Positions 1-8,312 of a DNA stretch of 64,000 bases are shown here, in pieces (position 1 is the stretch's first letter; each line of letters begins with the position of its first letter). The notes beneath the pieces are model-generated. The model saw only the letters and a program-made list of their open reading frames with translations, made no database searches and was not told where the DNA came from. The stretch covers positions 1,228,001-1,292,000 of the forward strand of contig NZ_CP117834.1 of the NCBI RefSeq assembly GCF_028735875.1, given 5' to 3'. This DNA is from Shouchella hunanensis (GTDB taxonomy: Bacteria > Bacillota > Bacilli > Bacillales > Bacillaceae_D). A program made the position numbers and the translations under genes.

Positions 1-32
1 CCACCTGTAACAAATATATATTTCGCTGACAT
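1..32 (-). CDS. pyrG: CTP synthase, N-terminal end only
   Basis: Only the first ten or so codons are in the window. They read MSAKYIFVTGG, the conserved start of CTP synthase, which makes CTP from UTP, ATP and glutamine. The start ATG is at 30-32 on the complement, behind a strong AAAGGAGG ribosome site. Its position just downstream of rpoE matches the usual Bacillus order rpoE-pyrG. The call rests on this short peptide plus the gene order and the typical pyrG leader upstream. Confidence 0.85.
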   Translation of the reverse strand, partial: MSAKYIFVTG

Positions 33-92
33 CCTACTTCCTCCTTTTAGCTTTTAAGGGGATCTTGCTCGAACATGTCTATCAAAAAAAAA

Positions 93-139
93 ACAAAAGT
101 GACACGTCGCCATAGGCATACTATGGGGCGCACTTTTGT
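93..139 (-). terminator. pyrG leader attenuator / rpoE terminator
   Basis: On the minus strand ACAAAAGTG (131-139) pairs with CACTTTTGT (93-101), with an inner CCATAG/CTATGG stem, and a run of ten T follows at 83-92. It is a strong intrinsic terminator lying between the pyrG promoter and the pyrG start codon, so it can end rpoE transcripts and attenuate pyrG. Its 5' arm contains CGCCCC, able to pair with a poly-G 5' end. Confidence 0.85.
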
Positions 140-170
140 TTATTATTTCCATTATATAAGCTCATGATAA

Positions 171-210
171 GCCCAAAAATGATTTTACCTAGTTATCACG
201 TAGAAGTCAA
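171..210 (-). promoter_or_regulatory. pyrG promoter initiating at GGGC
   Basis: On the minus strand a TTGACT -35 (205-210), a 17-base spacer and a TAAAAT -10 (182-187) are followed seven bases later by GGGC (174 to 171). In B. subtilis pyrG, initiation at GGGC allows reiterative G addition when CTP is low, and the G-extended 5' end prevents attenuation. The same parts are present here, with a leader of about 142 nucleotides. Confidence 0.8.
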
Positions 211-219
211 GCAGACTTT

Positions 220-738
220 TTAATCTTCCTCTTCTTCGCTTGAAGCTTCCTCGTCATCGTCAAAATCACCTAAGTCTTCATCTTCATCTTTATCCGTGAA
301 ATCATCGTCATCGTCTTCTTCTTCGTCATGGTCTTCCTCGTCAGCCAATTCGTCGAGCTCATCTTCCAAGTCTTCAAATTCGTCCTCTTCAAGCTCATCA
401 ATCGCATCAAAGTCCTCTTCATCATCGTCTGTTTTACGACGCTTCGGTTTAACAGAATGCGTAATCTCTTCTTCAGACTGCTCGTGTGGGTACCATGCTT
501 TCAGACCCCATTGGTTATCACCAAGCGTTAGAAAACGCCCATCGATATTTAAATCAGTATATAAGAAAGAAATTCTAGCCTCTGCTTCTGATCTCGACAG
601 ACCTTTTAATTTCGCTACTTCCTCTAGTAAATCATAGAAATTAAACGCCTTTTTCTGATCCACCATAATTGCAAACGCTGCTTCTACCATGGACATTTCA
701 TCGAGCTGTTCTTGATTCAAAGATTGCAAATCAACCAT
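220..738 (-). CDS. rpoE: DNA-directed RNA polymerase delta subunit
   Basis: A 172-residue protein with the folded delta-subunit domain at residues 1-95 (conserved segment [11 protein letters not shown], then WGLKAWYP) and a disordered tail made almost only of Asp and Glu. Delta binds core RNA polymerase in Firmicutes, lowers open-complex stability and helps polymerase recycling. The start is taken as ATG at 738, behind GGAGGGTG; an in-frame GTG at 750 would sit on top of the ribosome site. The neighbour downstream is pyrG, as in other Bacillaceae. Confidence 0.95.
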   Translation of the reverse strand: MVDLQSLNQEQLDEMSMVEAAFAIMVDQKKAFNFYDLLEEVAKLKGLSRSEAEARISFLYTDLNIDGRFLTLGDNQWGLKAWYPHEQSEEEITHSVKPKRRKTDDDEEDFDAIDELEEDEFEDLEDELDELADEEDHDEEEDDDDDFTDKDEDEDLGDFDDDEEASSEEEED

Positions 739-878
739 AATCGGGCACACCCTCCATCATCTTCATAAATCGTACCATCTATTAGTGTAAGCCATTTACT
801 GCTAAAATCATACGTTCCATTATAAACAAGATTTACGTTTATTTCTAGCCATAATGAAAAACTCGCAGCAACCAATTA

Positions 879-1511
879 CTACGAGTCTAACAAAACATAC
901 GAAGAAAGTAACTGTTTAATTTGTAAATCACTGTATTCGTCGATATCCAACTGCTTTTGCATGGACCAACGCCTAAACGTCCACATCTGTCCTAAAACGA
1001 GAATATTATGAGCCAGTAAATGCTGCTGCTTCTCACTTATTTGCATATCTCCATTTTGCACACAAGCCCGAATAAAGGATTCCATTAGTGTTACCATCTC
1101 TAATTCTTTCTTTAAAACATATGGCAACGTTTCCTTTGGAAGAGACTTTGTTTCTTGATACATAACAAGCACTTCGTCTTGCTTTTCATCGACAACCGCT
1201 AAATACGCGCGAATCGCAATTTTTAAGCGATCTAACGGGGTACCGCTCTCATCAAGCAGCCGCTTCACACTCTCCATTACTTCATCGTAAATGGAGTCAC
1301 AGACAAGATAGAGCACATCTTCTTTCGTCCCAATGTATTCATAAAGCGTGCCTATACTGAAACCTGATTCTTTTGCAATTTCCCTTGTTGTCGTTCGATG
1401 AAATCCTTTTTCTATAAAAAGACTTACAGCACCTTTAATCATTTGCTGACGACGTTTTTTTATTAGTTTTTCATCTTTCACCATTGAAGGAATTACTTTT
1501 TTCCCAGCCAC
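879..1511 (-). CDS. TetR/AcrR family transcriptional regulator
   Basis: About 210 residues. Residues ~15-65 form a TetR helix-turn-helix (FIEKGFHRTTTREIAKESGF followed by IGTLYEYIGTKEDVLY); the rest is a ligand-binding helical domain. The start is taken as GTG 1511, eight bases after AGGAG; an upstream TTG at 1529 overlaps that site. It is the last gene after thiolase, hydroxybutyryl-CoA dehydrogenase and acyl-CoA dehydrogenase, so it probably senses an acyl-CoA and represses the cluster. It is not closely similar to B. subtilis FadR as I recall that sequence. A likely target is the 14-bp palindrome upstream of the thiolase. Confidence 0.85.
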   Translation of the reverse strand: MAGKKVIPSMVKDEKLIKKRRQQMIKGAVSLFIEKGFHRTTTREIAKESGFSIGTLYEYIGTKEDVLYLVCDSIYDEVMESVKRLLDESGTPLDRLKIAIRAYLAVVDEKQDEVLVMYQETKSLPKETLPYVLKKELEMVTLMESFIRACVQNGDMQISEKQQHLLAHNILVLGQMWTFRRWSMQKQLDIDEYSDLQIKQLLSSYVLLDS

Positions 1512-1575
1512 TACACCCACTCCTGTCAATACGATTCTACCATTTTAACACGGAGGGAATAAGCGCAAATCGTCT

Positions 1576-2718
1576 TTACGAGGAAAGTTGTCTCGATATA
1601 ACCATTTGCTGGATTTCACTCGTCCCTTCGTAAATCTCGCAAACCTTGGCATCTCGGAAATAACGCTCTACAGGGTATTCTTTCATATAACCATACCCAC
1701 CATAAACTTGAATGGCTTTCGTGGCAACATCCATTGCGGCTCGAGAGGCAAATAACTTAGCCATACTCGCTTCTTTTGCACAAGGAATATTCTTGTCTTT
1801 AAGAAACGCAGCAGAATACGTTAATTGTTTGGCTGCCTCTGTATCTGTTGCCATATCTGCTAATTTAAACGCAAGCCCTTGATGCTGATTTAATTTCTTT
1901 CCAAATTGTTTTCGTTCATTTGCATAATTTGTCGCCGCTTCAAGAGCAGCTTCTGCAATTCCTAGAGATTGCGCTGCGATCCCAATGCGCCCTGAATTCA
2001 AGTTAGCAAGGGCAATTTTCAACCCTTCGCCTTCTTCTCCTAAACGTTGGTCCTTTGAAATCCGACATTGTTCTAAGATAATTTCCGTTGTGGACGAACC
2101 GTACAGACCAAGCTTCTTTTCTTTTTTGCCAATAATGAGTCCTGGTGTACCGTCTTCTACAATAAAACACGATATTCCTTTTGAACCCGCTGTTGGATCA
2201 GTCACGGCAAAAATAAGGTAGGTCCCTGCCTCCCCACCATTTGTAATAAAGACTTTCGAGCCATCTAGCACATAGTCATCGCCGTCTTTGACTGCTCTTG
2301 TTTGTAACGCCTTTGCATCACTGCCTGCATTTGGCTCAGTTAAACAAAACGCACCAATCCATTCCCCTGCTGCAAGTTTTGGGACGTACTTTTTCTTTTG
2401 CGCTTCTGTGCCATATAAAACAATTGGAATGGTTCCCACTGAAGTGTGCACACTCATAATTAAGCCAATACTTGCGCTTACTTTCGAAATTTCATGAACG
2501 GCAATGATATAGGAAACAAAGTCCATTCCTGCGCCACCATATTTCTCGGGTACAGGAACCCCCATTAAACCTAGCTCACCCATTTGTTTGAGAATATCAC
2601 GCGGGAACCAGTCTTCCTCTTCCATCTTTTCGACTTTAGGCGCAATTTGTTCTCGTGCAAACTCTTGCACCATTTTTTTCATCATTACTTGCTCTTCATT
2701 AAAGAAAACACTACTCAT
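1576..2718 (-). CDS. acdA: Acyl-CoA dehydrogenase (short/butyryl-chain type)
   Basis: A 380-residue FAD flavoprotein that introduces the trans-2 double bond in beta-oxidation. Visible features: the flavin segment CLTEPNAGSDA, the C-terminal signature YGGYGYMKEYPVERYFRD, and the catalytic glutamate in IYEGTSEIQ (about residue 364). Length is the family norm. The ATG at 2718 has AGGGGG ten bases upstream and overlaps the mmgB stop by eight bases; a TTG at 2751 has no such support. Electrons probably pass via ETF to the FadF-like oxidoreductase upstream. Confidence 0.93.
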   Translation of the reverse strand: MSSVFFNEEQVMMKKMVQEFAREQIAPKVEKMEEEDWFPRDILKQMGELGLMGVPVPEKYGGAGMDFVSYIIAVHEISKVSASIGLIMSVHTSVGTIPIVLYGTEAQKKKYVPKLAAGEWIGAFCLTEPNAGSDAKALQTRAVKDGDDYVLDGSKVFITNGGEAGTYLIFAVTDPTAGSKGISCFIVEDGTPGLIIGKKEKKLGLYGSSTTEIILEQCRISKDQRLGEEGEGLKIALANLNSGRIGIAAQSLGIAEAALEAATNYANERKQFGKKLNQHQGLAFKLADMATDTEAAKQLTYSAAFLKDKNIPCAKEASMAKLFASRAAMDVATKAIQVYGGYGYMKEYPVERYFRDAKVCEIYEGTSEIQQMVISRQLSS

Positions 2719-3562
2719 ATTGGAAGAACCCCCTGCCTGCTTTTTTTCCAAGCCAACCTGCTTGCACGTATTTTTTTAGTAACGGACACGGGCGGTACTT
2801 ATCATCACCAAATCCTTCATGCAGCACGTTCATAATGGATAAACACGTATCTAATCCGATAAAATCAGCCAGCGTTAATGGGCCCATCGGGTGGTTCATA
2901 CCAAGCTTCATGACGGTATCAATATCTTCAGCTGTGGCAACACCTTCATAAAGAGTAAAAACCGCCTCGTTAATCATTGGCATTAAAATGCGATTTGAGA
3001 CAAAACCAGGAAAATCCTCTGAACAAACAGGCACTTTATCAAGCTGATAAGAGAGCGTTTCGATCGTTTGAAAGACTTCCTCGCTTGTAGCTAAGCCACG
3101 GATAATTTCAATTAATTTCATCCTCGGTACAGGGTTCATAAAGTGCATGCCAATAACGGCTTCTGGCCGATTGGTTACACTTGCTAAGTCCGTAATTGGT
3201 AAGGAAGATGTATTGGTAGCCAGAATCGCGCCCTCTTTGGCATAGCGATCCAACTCCTTAAAGATAAGCTTCTTAATGTCAACGTTTTCTGTAGCCGCTT
3301 CAATAATAAGATCAGCCGCTGCAGCTTGGCGCATATCCGAAATTGGCGTAATCTGAGCAAGAGTTGACGTGACATCTGTCTGCTCCATGTACCCTTTATC
3401 AACTAGTCGTTGCAGCCTTTTTTCCATACCGTCCACACCTGCTTGCGAAAGCTCTTGCTTTTGATCATGCAGCAAAACGACGTACCCTTTTGCTGCAAAT
3501 ACTTCCGCAATGCCAGACCCCATTTGCCCGGCACCGATTACCATTATTGTTTTTGTTTTCAT
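2711..3562 (-). CDS. mmgB: 3-hydroxybutyryl-CoA dehydrogenase
   Basis: 283 residues. N-terminal Rossmann fold with GAGQMGSGIAEVFAAKG, then the dehydrogenase body with IIEAATENVDIKKLIF, the HFMNPVPRMKLIEIIRG segment carrying the catalytic histidine, and the C-terminal domain with NHPMGPLTLADFIGLDT. It interconverts 3-hydroxyacyl-CoA and 3-oxoacyl-CoA with NAD(P). It shares one base with the thiolase stop and eight with acdA, so the three genes are translationally coupled. The order thiolase, dehydrogenase, acyl-CoA dehydrogenase is that of B. subtilis mmgABC; function in short-chain acyl-CoA degradation is inferred from this. Confidence 0.92.
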   Translation of the reverse strand: MKTKTIMVIGAGQMGSGIAEVFAAKGYVVLLHDQKQELSQAGVDGMEKRLQRLVDKGYMEQTDVTSTLAQITPISDMRQAAAADLIIEAATENVDIKKLIFKELDRYAKEGAILATNTSSLPITDLASVTNRPEAVIGMHFMNPVPRMKLIEIIRGLATSEEVFQTIETLSYQLDKVPVCSEDFPGFVSNRILMPMINEAVFTLYEGVATAEDIDTVMKLGMNHPMGPLTLADFIGLDTCLSIMNVLHEGFGDDKYRPCPLLKKYVQAGWLGKKAGRGFFQYE

Positions 3563-4749
3563 TAAGCAGTCTCCTCTACGTACAATAGCACGGCATCCCC
3601 TTGGCCACCGCCGCTACATATAGAAGCAATGCCATATCCGCCACCAATTCGCTTTAATTCATACGCCAATGTAAGAATGATTCTGGCACCACTAGCCCCA
3701 ATTGGATGACCGTAAGCAACCGCTCCACCATTAACATTTACTTTTGTTTCGTCTAACTCGGCTAGTTGATTACTTGCCAGGGCAACAGCGGCAAACGCTT
3801 CATTAATTTCAAATCGCTTAATATCACTTAAGGACACAGACGCTTTATCAAGAAGTTTGTTAATGACCAGACCCGGTGTTTTCGGAAAATCCTTTGGTTC
3901 CACAGCAATACGTTCATGACTAACAATCGTTGCAAGTGGAGACTTCCCTTCTTTTTTAGCACGTTCATCACTCATAATGAGCATGGCGCACGCACCATCA
4001 TTGACACCTGGTGCATTTCCAGCCGTAATCGTACCGTCACGTCCAAATACTGGTTTTAATTCGTTAAGGCTTTCCACTGTTGTACCTTTACGTGGGCTTT
4101 CGTCTTGTTCAATGATTGTCTTCTCGCCTTTACGCCCTTTCACTTCAACAGAAACGATTTCCTCTTTTGTGATACCGCTTTCAATTGCTTTGTTAGCTAA
4201 TTCTTGGCTTCGTGCAGCCCAGCGATCTTGTTCTTCTCGTGACAGGTTTAGATCTTCAGCAGTACTATTCCCATAAACCCCCATATGGACATTTGTAAAT
4301 GAACATGTTAATCCATCATAAACCATTCCATCAATAAGCGTGGTATCGCCCATCCTTGCTCCAAAGCGCGCTTTCGGCATATAGTAAGGCGCATTAGACA
4401 TGGATTCCATACCTCCTGCTAGAACCACTTCAGCTTCTCCAGAACGAATCGATAGATCTGCCATTGTTACTGCACGCATACCGGAAGCACACACTTTATT
4501 AATTGTCTCTGTTTTCACTTCCCAAGGAATTCCCGCTGCATGCATTGCCTGTCTGGAAGGTAATTGTCCTACTCCTGCTTGGAGGGCATTGCCCATAATG
4601 ACTTCATCAACAGCTTCCGGGTCTAGCTGACTTCGGTTTAATGCCTCTTTTAAAGCAAATCCACCTAAATCGGTTGCTTTGAATGAAGCCAATGCTCCAC
4701 CCATTTTTCCAATTGGTGTTCGTGCACCATCAATGATTACCGATTTCAT
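3562..4749 (-). CDS. mmgA: Acetyl-CoA acetyltransferase (thiolase)
   Basis: 395 residues, full length. The acylated nucleophile is Cys87 in INKVCASGMRAV; the second active-site elements are His348 in GHPIGASGAR and Cys378 in CSGGGQGDA. It cleaves or forms acetoacetyl-CoA. First gene of the coupled run mmgA-mmgB-acdA-tetR. A perfect 14-bp inverted repeat lies 16 bases upstream of the start codon and a terminator-like hairpin separates it from fadF, so this group probably has its own regulated promoter. Confidence 0.94.
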   Translation of the reverse strand: MKSVIIDGARTPIGKMGGALASFKATDLGGFALKEALNRSQLDPEAVDEVIMGNALQAGVGQLPSRQAMHAAGIPWEVKTETINKVCASGMRAVTMADLSIRSGEAEVVLAGGMESMSNAPYYMPKARFGARMGDTTLIDGMVYDGLTCSFTNVHMGVYGNSTAEDLNLSREEQDRWAARSQELANKAIESGITKEEIVSVEVKGRKGEKTIIEQDESPRKGTTVESLNELKPVFGRDGTITAGNAPGVNDGACAMLIMSDERAKKEGKSPLATIVSHERIAVEPKDFPKTPGLVINKLLDKASVSLSDIKRFEINEAFAAVALASNQLAELDETKVNVNGGAVAYGHPIGASGARIILTLAYELKRIGGGYGIASICSGGGQGDAVLLYVEETA

Positions 4750-4765
4750 AAGACACTCTCCTTAT

Positions 4766-4779
4766 CGAGCGAACGCTCG
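4766..4779. promoter_or_regulatory. TetR-type operator candidate upstream of mmgA
   Basis: CGAGCG-AA-CGCTCG is a perfect inverted repeat in the 73-bp gap between fadF and mmgA, directly downstream of an A/T-rich -10-like stretch and before the ribosome site. GC-rich palindromes of this style are used by several TetR-family acyl-CoA regulators. It differs from the TGAATG operator in front of fadF. Binding by the TetR protein at 879-1511 is inference. Confidence 0.55.
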
Positions 4780-4796
4780 GTCATTTTATTAAGCAG

Positions 4797-4823
4797 ATAA
4801 GATTCGCTTTACGCGAATCTTAT
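4797..4823 (-). terminator. Hairpin after fadF
   Basis: ATAAGATTCG (4797-4806) pairs perfectly with CGAATCTTAT (4814-4823) around a seven-base loop, touching the fadF stop codon. The downstream T-tract is poor, so termination may be partial and leave some read-through into mmgA. Confidence 0.5.
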
Positions 4824-6913
4824 TATGCTGGTTCTTCTAGAGACTTCTCTAAAATTTCAGCAACATCCATTGTCTGTACATCATCTTCTTTTTCCAATGC
4901 CTTCGTGCCATCGCTGAGCATGGTTAAGCAGTACGGACATGCACTACCAATCACAGATGGAGCAACTGCAAGGGCTTGCTCAGCCCGGGCAACGTTTACT
5001 CGTTGGCCTTTGTCTTCCTCCATCCACATCATGCCACCACCAGCTCCACAGCACATACCATTTTCACGATTACGCTCCATCTCTACAACATTCACACCCG
5101 GAATATGCTTCAAAATTTCTCTCGGCGGATCATACACATCGTTATATCGACCTAAATAACAAGAATCATGGAACACAATCGTTTCATTTACTTCTTTCGT
5201 CGGCGTCAGCCTTCCTTCCTGCAATAATGTTGCAAGAAGTTCTGTGTGGTGATAAACTTCGACATCTTCCAACCCAAATTCTGGGTATTCATTTTTCAAT
5301 GTGTTGTATGCGTGCGGGTCAATTGTAACAATTTTCTTCACATTATGCTTCTGAAATAACTCGATGTTAGCGCTTGCAAGTTCTTGGAACAAAAACTCAT
5401 TTCCTAGTCGTCTTGGCGTATCACCGGAATTCTTTTCTTTATTCCCAATAATCGCAAATGAAACACCAGCAAGGTTAAGCAACTTCGCGAATGATTGTGC
5501 GACTTTTTGACTCCGGTTATCGTAAGCACCCATTGAGCCCGCAAAGAATAGGTATTCAAACTCTTCCCCTTTTTTACTTAATTCTTTTACTGTTGGTACA
5601 TAAATATCTTCACGCCCATCTCGCCAATTTTCACGTTCCTTTCGGCTGATTCCCCATGGATTCCCCTGTCGCTCAATGTTTTGCATCGCACGTTGGGCAT
5701 CGGGATCCATTTTTCCTTCTGTTAAAACAAGGTAACGGCGCAAGTCAATAATTTTATCCACATGTTCGTTCATCACAGGACATTGATCTTCACAGTTACG
5801 ACATGTTGTACATGCCCAAATTTCATCTTCTGTAATGACATCTCCAATCAAACTGACATCATAACTAGCAGCTGCTTCTTCATGGCCTTTCGCCGCTAAG
5901 GAATTGGCTGCTGTATTTGAAAATGCGTAGGAAGGCATCCAAGGCGAACGTGACGTAATCGCGGCACCTTTTTCGGTTAAATGATCGCGCATTCTTAATA
6001 ATAAATCCATTGGCGACAGCATTTTTCCTGTTCCCGTTGCTGGACACATATTGGTACATCGACCACATTCAACACATGCATACAAATCAAGTAGCTGCTT
6101 TTGATTGAAGTCTTCAATTTTACCAACTCCAAAGCTTTCCGCATCCTCATCTTCAAAATTCACTTTTGCTAGTCTTCCGACTTTATGTGTCCGACCTAGA
6201 AAGACATTCGCAGGACCAGCAATTAAGTGCGCATGTTTTGACTGAGGGACATAGACTAGAAAGCTTAATAAAAAGAGAAGGTGCATCCACCAAAAAACAA
6301 AGAATAGTCCACCTGCAACCGTAACAGGGATCCAGCTCGTTACAAACGCCACAGAGGAGGCCAGAGGTTCAAAAAACGTTAATTCCTTTCCGAGCCATAT
6401 CATTTCCATTCCTTTTGCAATCGTCTTTGAAACCATTAATCCACCGATAAAAATAAGCACTAACCCAGCTTTCCAATTCCGCTTGAGACGTACTATTTTT
6501 TCAACATAGCGTCTATAAAAGGCCCATACGACGGCAATTAGAATCATCGCAACGACGAGTTCTTGGAATAAGACAAAGAACGGATAAACAGGGCCTAAGG
6601 GTAAATGACTACCAGGGTTTAACCCTTTCCATATTAAGTCCATTGCACCTAGTTGAACCATTAAGAAACCATAAAAAAACATGAGATGAATAATGCCGCT
6701 TTTTTTGTCTTTCATTAACTTCTTATGGCCAAATACATTTTTCCAGATGGCTTGCATACGTTCGTTTAGCGTATGTTCAAATTCTGCTTTTTTGCCCAAT
6801 TTAATAAATGTCATTCTCGTCCAGATGAGATTTGCAAAAAGATACACCGCGTAACCGGTTACAAGAAGAAATAAAACCCAATTCACCGTGAGTAGAGCTG
6901 TGCTAACTCCCAT
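4823..6913 (-). CDS. fadF: Fe-S oxidoreductase, FadF-like (acyl-CoA oxidation)
   Basis: 696 residues. The first ~230 hold six or so membrane helices of the nitrate-reductase gamma type. Two ferredoxin-like clusters follow: CVECGRCTNMCP near residue 280 and CTTCRNCEDQCP near 370. The C-terminal half has two CCG domains, with FHDSCYLGRYN and GMCCGAGGG, as in heterodisulfide reductase subunit D. It probably passes electrons from ETF to menaquinone. The ATG at 6913 lies six bases after GAGGAGG; the upstream TTG overlaps that site. It faces clsB across a FadR-like operator, as B. subtilis fadF and ywjE are also neighbours. Confidence 0.9.
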   Translation of the reverse strand: MGVSTALLTVNWVLFLLVTGYAVYLFANLIWTRMTFIKLGKKAEFEHTLNERMQAIWKNVFGHKKLMKDKKSGIIHLMFFYGFLMVQLGAMDLIWKGLNPGSHLPLGPVYPFFVLFQELVVAMILIAVVWAFYRRYVEKIVRLKRNWKAGLVLIFIGGLMVSKTIAKGMEMIWLGKELTFFEPLASSVAFVTSWIPVTVAGGLFFVFWWMHLLFLLSFLVYVPQSKHAHLIAGPANVFLGRTHKVGRLAKVNFEDEDAESFGVGKIEDFNQKQLLDLYACVECGRCTNMCPATGTGKMLSPMDLLLRMRDHLTEKGAAITSRSPWMPSYAFSNTAANSLAAKGHEEAAASYDVSLIGDVITEDEIWACTTCRNCEDQCPVMNEHVDKIIDLRRYLVLTEGKMDPDAQRAMQNIERQGNPWGISRKERENWRDGREDIYVPTVKELSKKGEEFEYLFFAGSMGAYDNRSQKVAQSFAKLLNLAGVSFAIIGNKEKNSGDTPRRLGNEFLFQELASANIELFQKHNVKKIVTIDPHAYNTLKNEYPEFGLEDVEVYHHTELLATLLQEGRLTPTKEVNETIVFHDSCYLGRYNDVYDPPREILKHIPGVNVVEMERNRENGMCCGAGGGMMWMEEDKGQRVNVARAEQALAVAPSVIGSACPYCLTMLSDGTKALEKEDDVQTMDVAEILEKSLEEPA

Positions 6914-6942
6914 TATATACCTCCTCAAGTTTCGTTAAGCGT

Positions 6943-6974
6943 AGTATATCACAACTTTAATGAATGAGCATTCA
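6943..6974 (-). promoter_or_regulatory. fadF promoter with FadR-like operator
   Basis: TGAATG-AG-CATTCA (6961-6974) is an inverted repeat close to the B. subtilis FadR consensus built on TGAATGA half-sites. On the minus strand a TGA-TATACT extended -10 lies at 6943-6951, so the operator covers the -35 region of fadF. Long-chain acyl-CoA release of FadR is known for B. subtilis; its action here is inferred from the site, and no fadR gene is in the window. Confidence 0.65.
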
Positions 6975-7055
6975 GTCAACAAAACTTTTTTCTCTATTTT
7001 TGGATGGTTTACCTTCTCTTCGGTAACGATAAAGAAGCAGAAAGGAGCATTCCCT

Positions 7056-8249
7056 ATGTTACTATTGCTCATGATCATCACCATTGGTTGTGCCATTTTC
7101 TTCTGGCTTCGGTTTGATTATCAGTTCGGACTAACCCATTTACGTAAGCATGAATCGGGTAACATTACCTCTTCTTATCCAAGCACAGCATCGTTACTTT
7201 CCGATGGTGAAGCGCTATTCGCCTGTTTACTAGCTGACATTGCAAAAGCAAAAGACCATATCCATATTCAGTTCTATATTTTTAGAAGCGATGGCATTGG
7301 TAAACGCGTGATACAGGCACTTTGTGATAAAGCTGAACAAGGCATAACGGTGCGCTTACTAATCGATCAATTTGGATGTAAACTTTCGAAATCAGATAAG
7401 AAAGCATTAAAGCAAGCAGGCGTACATTTTCAAACTTCTTCTAGAATACAAACGCCATGGATCTTTTTTTCAATGAACCGAAGAAATCATAGAAAACTTT
7501 CCTGTATTGATGGCCGTATTGGCTACATAGGAGGTTTCAATGTCGGGGATGAATATTTAGGTCGTAATCCATTTTTTGGCCATTGGAGAGATTTTCACAT
7601 TCGATTAACCGGTACAGGTGTGCATGCGATTCAATCACAGTTTATGAGTGACTTTGAAAAAGTAGAAGCAATCCCTAATCAGTCTAGACTCTTTCCCCAA
7701 TTAGAAGAAGGCTCTCAACACATACAGTTTTTCAGTACTCAAGGAGTGGGACTCGAAAAACAGTACTTAGACCTTATTCATTCAGCAACACAATCTATAT
7801 CCATTGGAACGCCTTATTTTATTCCAACAAAGGCACTTCAAAAAGCGTTGGTCGAAGCTTGTCAGCGAGGCGTACAAGTAACCATCCTACTACCTGAAAA
7901 AGCCGATCATCCTTTTGTGAAACATGCTGCAACGCCATTTATCATTACCATCATCCAAGCCGGGGCTATTGTCCATCATTACTACCGTGGCTTCTATCAC
8001 GTGAAGGTACTCATTGTTGACCATGCTACTTGTCTTATTGGTACTGCTAACTTTGATCAACGTAGCTTACATTTGAATAATGAGATGAGCTGTGTCACGA
8101 ATAATGAAGCATTCATAAACGATGTCGAAATACTTTTTCAGCGTGACCTCGAACGATCCATTACCATAACAGAGGAATCGTTAAAAAAGCGACCCAAACT
8201 GGATCGCTTAAAAGAAAAAGCTACAAAGCCTCTTATCAATTTCTTGTAG
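7056..8249 (+). CDS. cls: Cardiolipin synthase (phospholipase D family)
   Basis: About 397 residues: one N-terminal membrane helix (LLLLMIITIGCAIFFWL), then two phospholipase D domains with the HKD motifs HRKLSCID and HVKVLIVD. The second is followed by the usual GTANFDQRS. The start is ATG 7056 because AAAGGAG lies directly upstream; the longer reading from 6960 has no ribosome site and crosses the fadF operator. It joins two phosphatidylglycerols into cardiolipin. Divergent from fadF, as in B. subtilis where the homologue is ywjE/clsB. Confidence 0.92.
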   Translation: MLLLLMIITIGCAIFFWLRFDYQFGLTHLRKHESGNITSSYPSTASLLSDGEALFACLLADIAKAKDHIHIQFYIFRSDGIGKRVIQALCDKAEQGITVRLLIDQFGCKLSKSDKKALKQAGVHFQTSSRIQTPWIFFSMNRRNHRKLSCIDGRIGYIGGFNVGDEYLGRNPFFGHWRDFHIRLTGTGVHAIQSQFMSDFEKVEAIPNQSRLFPQLEEGSQHIQFFSTQGVGLEKQYLDLIHSATQSISIGTPYFIPTKALQKALVEACQRGVQVTILLPEKADHPFVKHAATPFIITIIQAGAIVHHYYRGFYHVKVLIVDHATCLIGTANFDQRSLHLNNEMSCVTNNEAFINDVEILFQRDLERSITITEESLKKRPKLDRLKEKATKPLINFL

Positions 8250-8250
8250 C

Positions 8251-8307
8251 AAAGCGCTAGAGTCAGACGTTCTCACAACTGAATTCGTCGTCATAGCGCT
8301 TTTGTTT
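8251..8307. terminator. Bidirectional terminator between cls and DUF456 gene
   Basis: AAAGCGCTA (8251-8259) pairs with TAGCGCTTT (8294-8302), with an inner GACG/CGTC pair. T-rich on the right end and A-rich on the left end, it serves the converging cls and DUF456 genes. Confidence 0.7.
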
Positions 8308-8312
8308 CTGTC

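Noticed and set aside
296-637. Serine-rich 113-codon frame opposite rpoE
   Set aside because: It is the complement of the Asp/Glu-codon tail of the delta subunit; GAT/GAA triplets read as Ser on the other strand. No ribosome site.
6960-7055. Longer N-terminus for the cardiolipin synthase
   Set aside because: Would start in the FadR-like operator with no ribosome site; the ATG at 7056 has AAAGGAG and gives a normal N-terminal helix.
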